A stretch of 7,600 nt of DNA from Verrucomicrobia bacterium TMED40 (GTDB lineage: Bacteria > Verrucomicrobiota > Verrucomicrobiia > Opitutales > Seribacteraceae). The DNA is taken from contig NHCT01000017.1 in NCBI GenBank assembly GCA_002167605.1, positions 22,827 to 30,426 on the forward strand. The letters run 5' to 3'. The notes below the pieces were generated by a model. That model did not search any database. It was not told where the DNA came from and was given only the letters and a program-made list of their open reading frames with translations. A program made the position numbers and the translations under genes. Positions 7,415-7,600 of the stretch are shown one piece after another; positions within the stretch are counted from its first letter, which is position 1; every line of letters starts with the position of its first letter.

Positions 7415-7519
7415 ATTATATCTATGTTTGTGATCTCGGACTTATTTGACAAAGGTGGGCGAAAGGCAACTAGTTTTATATTTAGAATGCATTTGATATA
7501 TGATATTTCGCATCCCTCT
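7415..7519. promoter_or_regulatory. Divergent intergenic regulatory region
   Basis: About 105 AT-rich bases separate the leftward SDR operon from a probable rightward gene, so the operon promoter should lie here. On the minus strand TTGTCA (7452-7447) is a fair -35, but no good -10 lies at 16-18 bases from it. On the plus strand TATGAT (7499-7504) is one mismatch from a consensus -10 and lies 15 bases before the ATG at 7520, with only a weak TTATAT-like -35 at about 7476. The promoter parts are weak candidates; the regulatory role of the region follows mainly from the gene arrangement. Confidence 0.45.
7478..7501. promoter_or_regulatory. Imperfect 24-bp inverted repeat, candidate operator
   Basis: The core AATGCATT at 7486-7493 is a perfect 8-bp palindrome. 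Flanking ATAT at 7478-7481 pairs with ATAT at 7498-7501, and one further inner position also matches, giving 9 of 12 symmetric positions around the centre at 7489/7490. It lies between the divergent starts and touches the plus-strand -10 candidate, which is a suitable place for a dimeric repressor such as a LacI or GntR family protein. AT-rich sequence produces chance palindromes, so confidence is limited. Confidence 0.35.
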
Positions 7520-7600
7520 ATGCAAACAAGAAATACTAACTTAGACGATTTTACATCTCGACCTTTAAACGATTCGCGTCCTTTGATAAGGCATGCTCTC
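7520..7600 (+). CDS. N-terminal fragment of a possible divergent gene, perhaps a regulator
   Basis: From the ATG at 7520 the frame stays open for 27 codons to the window end (MQTRNTNLDDF, then RPLIRHAL at codons 20-27). A second in-frame ATG at 7487 would add 11 residues but would start inside the inverted repeat. The polar, disordered-looking N-terminus followed by RPLIRHAL resembles the lead-in to the first helix of a GntR-type winged helix (PL-x-x-x-AL). That is only a weak resemblance over 8 residues. The divergent position next to a sugar operon supports a transcription factor, but the fragment is too short to name a family. Confidence 0.4.
   Translation, partial: MQTRNTNLDDFTSRPLNDSRPLIRHAL

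Noticed and set aside
7415..7420. Perfect TATAAT on the minus strand immediately before the SDR ATG
   Set aside because: As a -10 box it would start transcription a few codons inside the gene, and the next in-frame start candidate (GTG at residue 12) would remove most of the first Rossmann strand. It is probably a chance match in AT-rich leader sequence.
1..7600. CRISPR arrays, tRNA genes, IS ends, att sites, riboswitches
   Set aside because: No regularly spaced repeats, cloverleaf-like sequences, transposase motifs or conserved riboswitch cores were seen on either strand, and almost all the sequence is coding.

Overview
The window is about 48% GC by eye and tightly packed. Six genes run leftward on the minus strand. 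A short intergenic region near the right edge separates them from the start of what looks like a divergent rightward gene. No rRNA, tRNA, insertion sequence, CRISPR array or integration site is visible. The protein set suggests a Gram-negative environmental bacterium of the PVC group, plausibly Verrucomicrobiota: a ribose-type sugar importer with a lipoprotein receptor, an enlarged UxaE-like epimerase, and an ornithine-lipid-type acyltransferase. Most genes also lack a clear Shine-Dalgarno sequence. This taxonomic placement is inference from gene style, not from a marker gene.

Layout in transcription order, right to left: an SDR oxidoreductase (7414-6659); a sugar-binding lipoprotein (6623-5574); a double-domain sugar ABC ATPase (5573-4065); the permease (4058-3057); a 632-residue tagaturonate-epimerase-family protein (3003-1105); and a lysophospholipid acyltransferase/GNAT protein that runs off the left edge (1025 to beyond 1). 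The gaps are 35, 0, 6, 53 and 79 bases with no recognisable terminator, so the first five genes, and possibly all six, could form one transcript. At 7415-7519 lies an AT-rich region with an imperfect 24-bp inverted repeat. A frame opening at 7520 reads rightward off the window and may encode the local regulator.

The receptor lipoprotein, ATPase and permease form a complete CUT2 (ribose/xylose/polyol-type) importer. The flanking SDR and epimerase-like protein suggest that the imported compound is a polyol, sugar or sugar acid, which is oxidised or reduced and then epimerised as a keto-sugar or keto-acid. No kinase, aldolase or dehydratase is present here, so the substrate and pathway cannot be fixed from this window. 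The acyltransferase gene looks like a membrane-lipid function placed next to the sugar operon by chance.

I did not find a convincing undescribed defence, mobile or RNA-based system. The most worthwhile leads are the enlarged epimerase-family enzyme with its transporter/SDR partners, and the candidate operator upstream of them.
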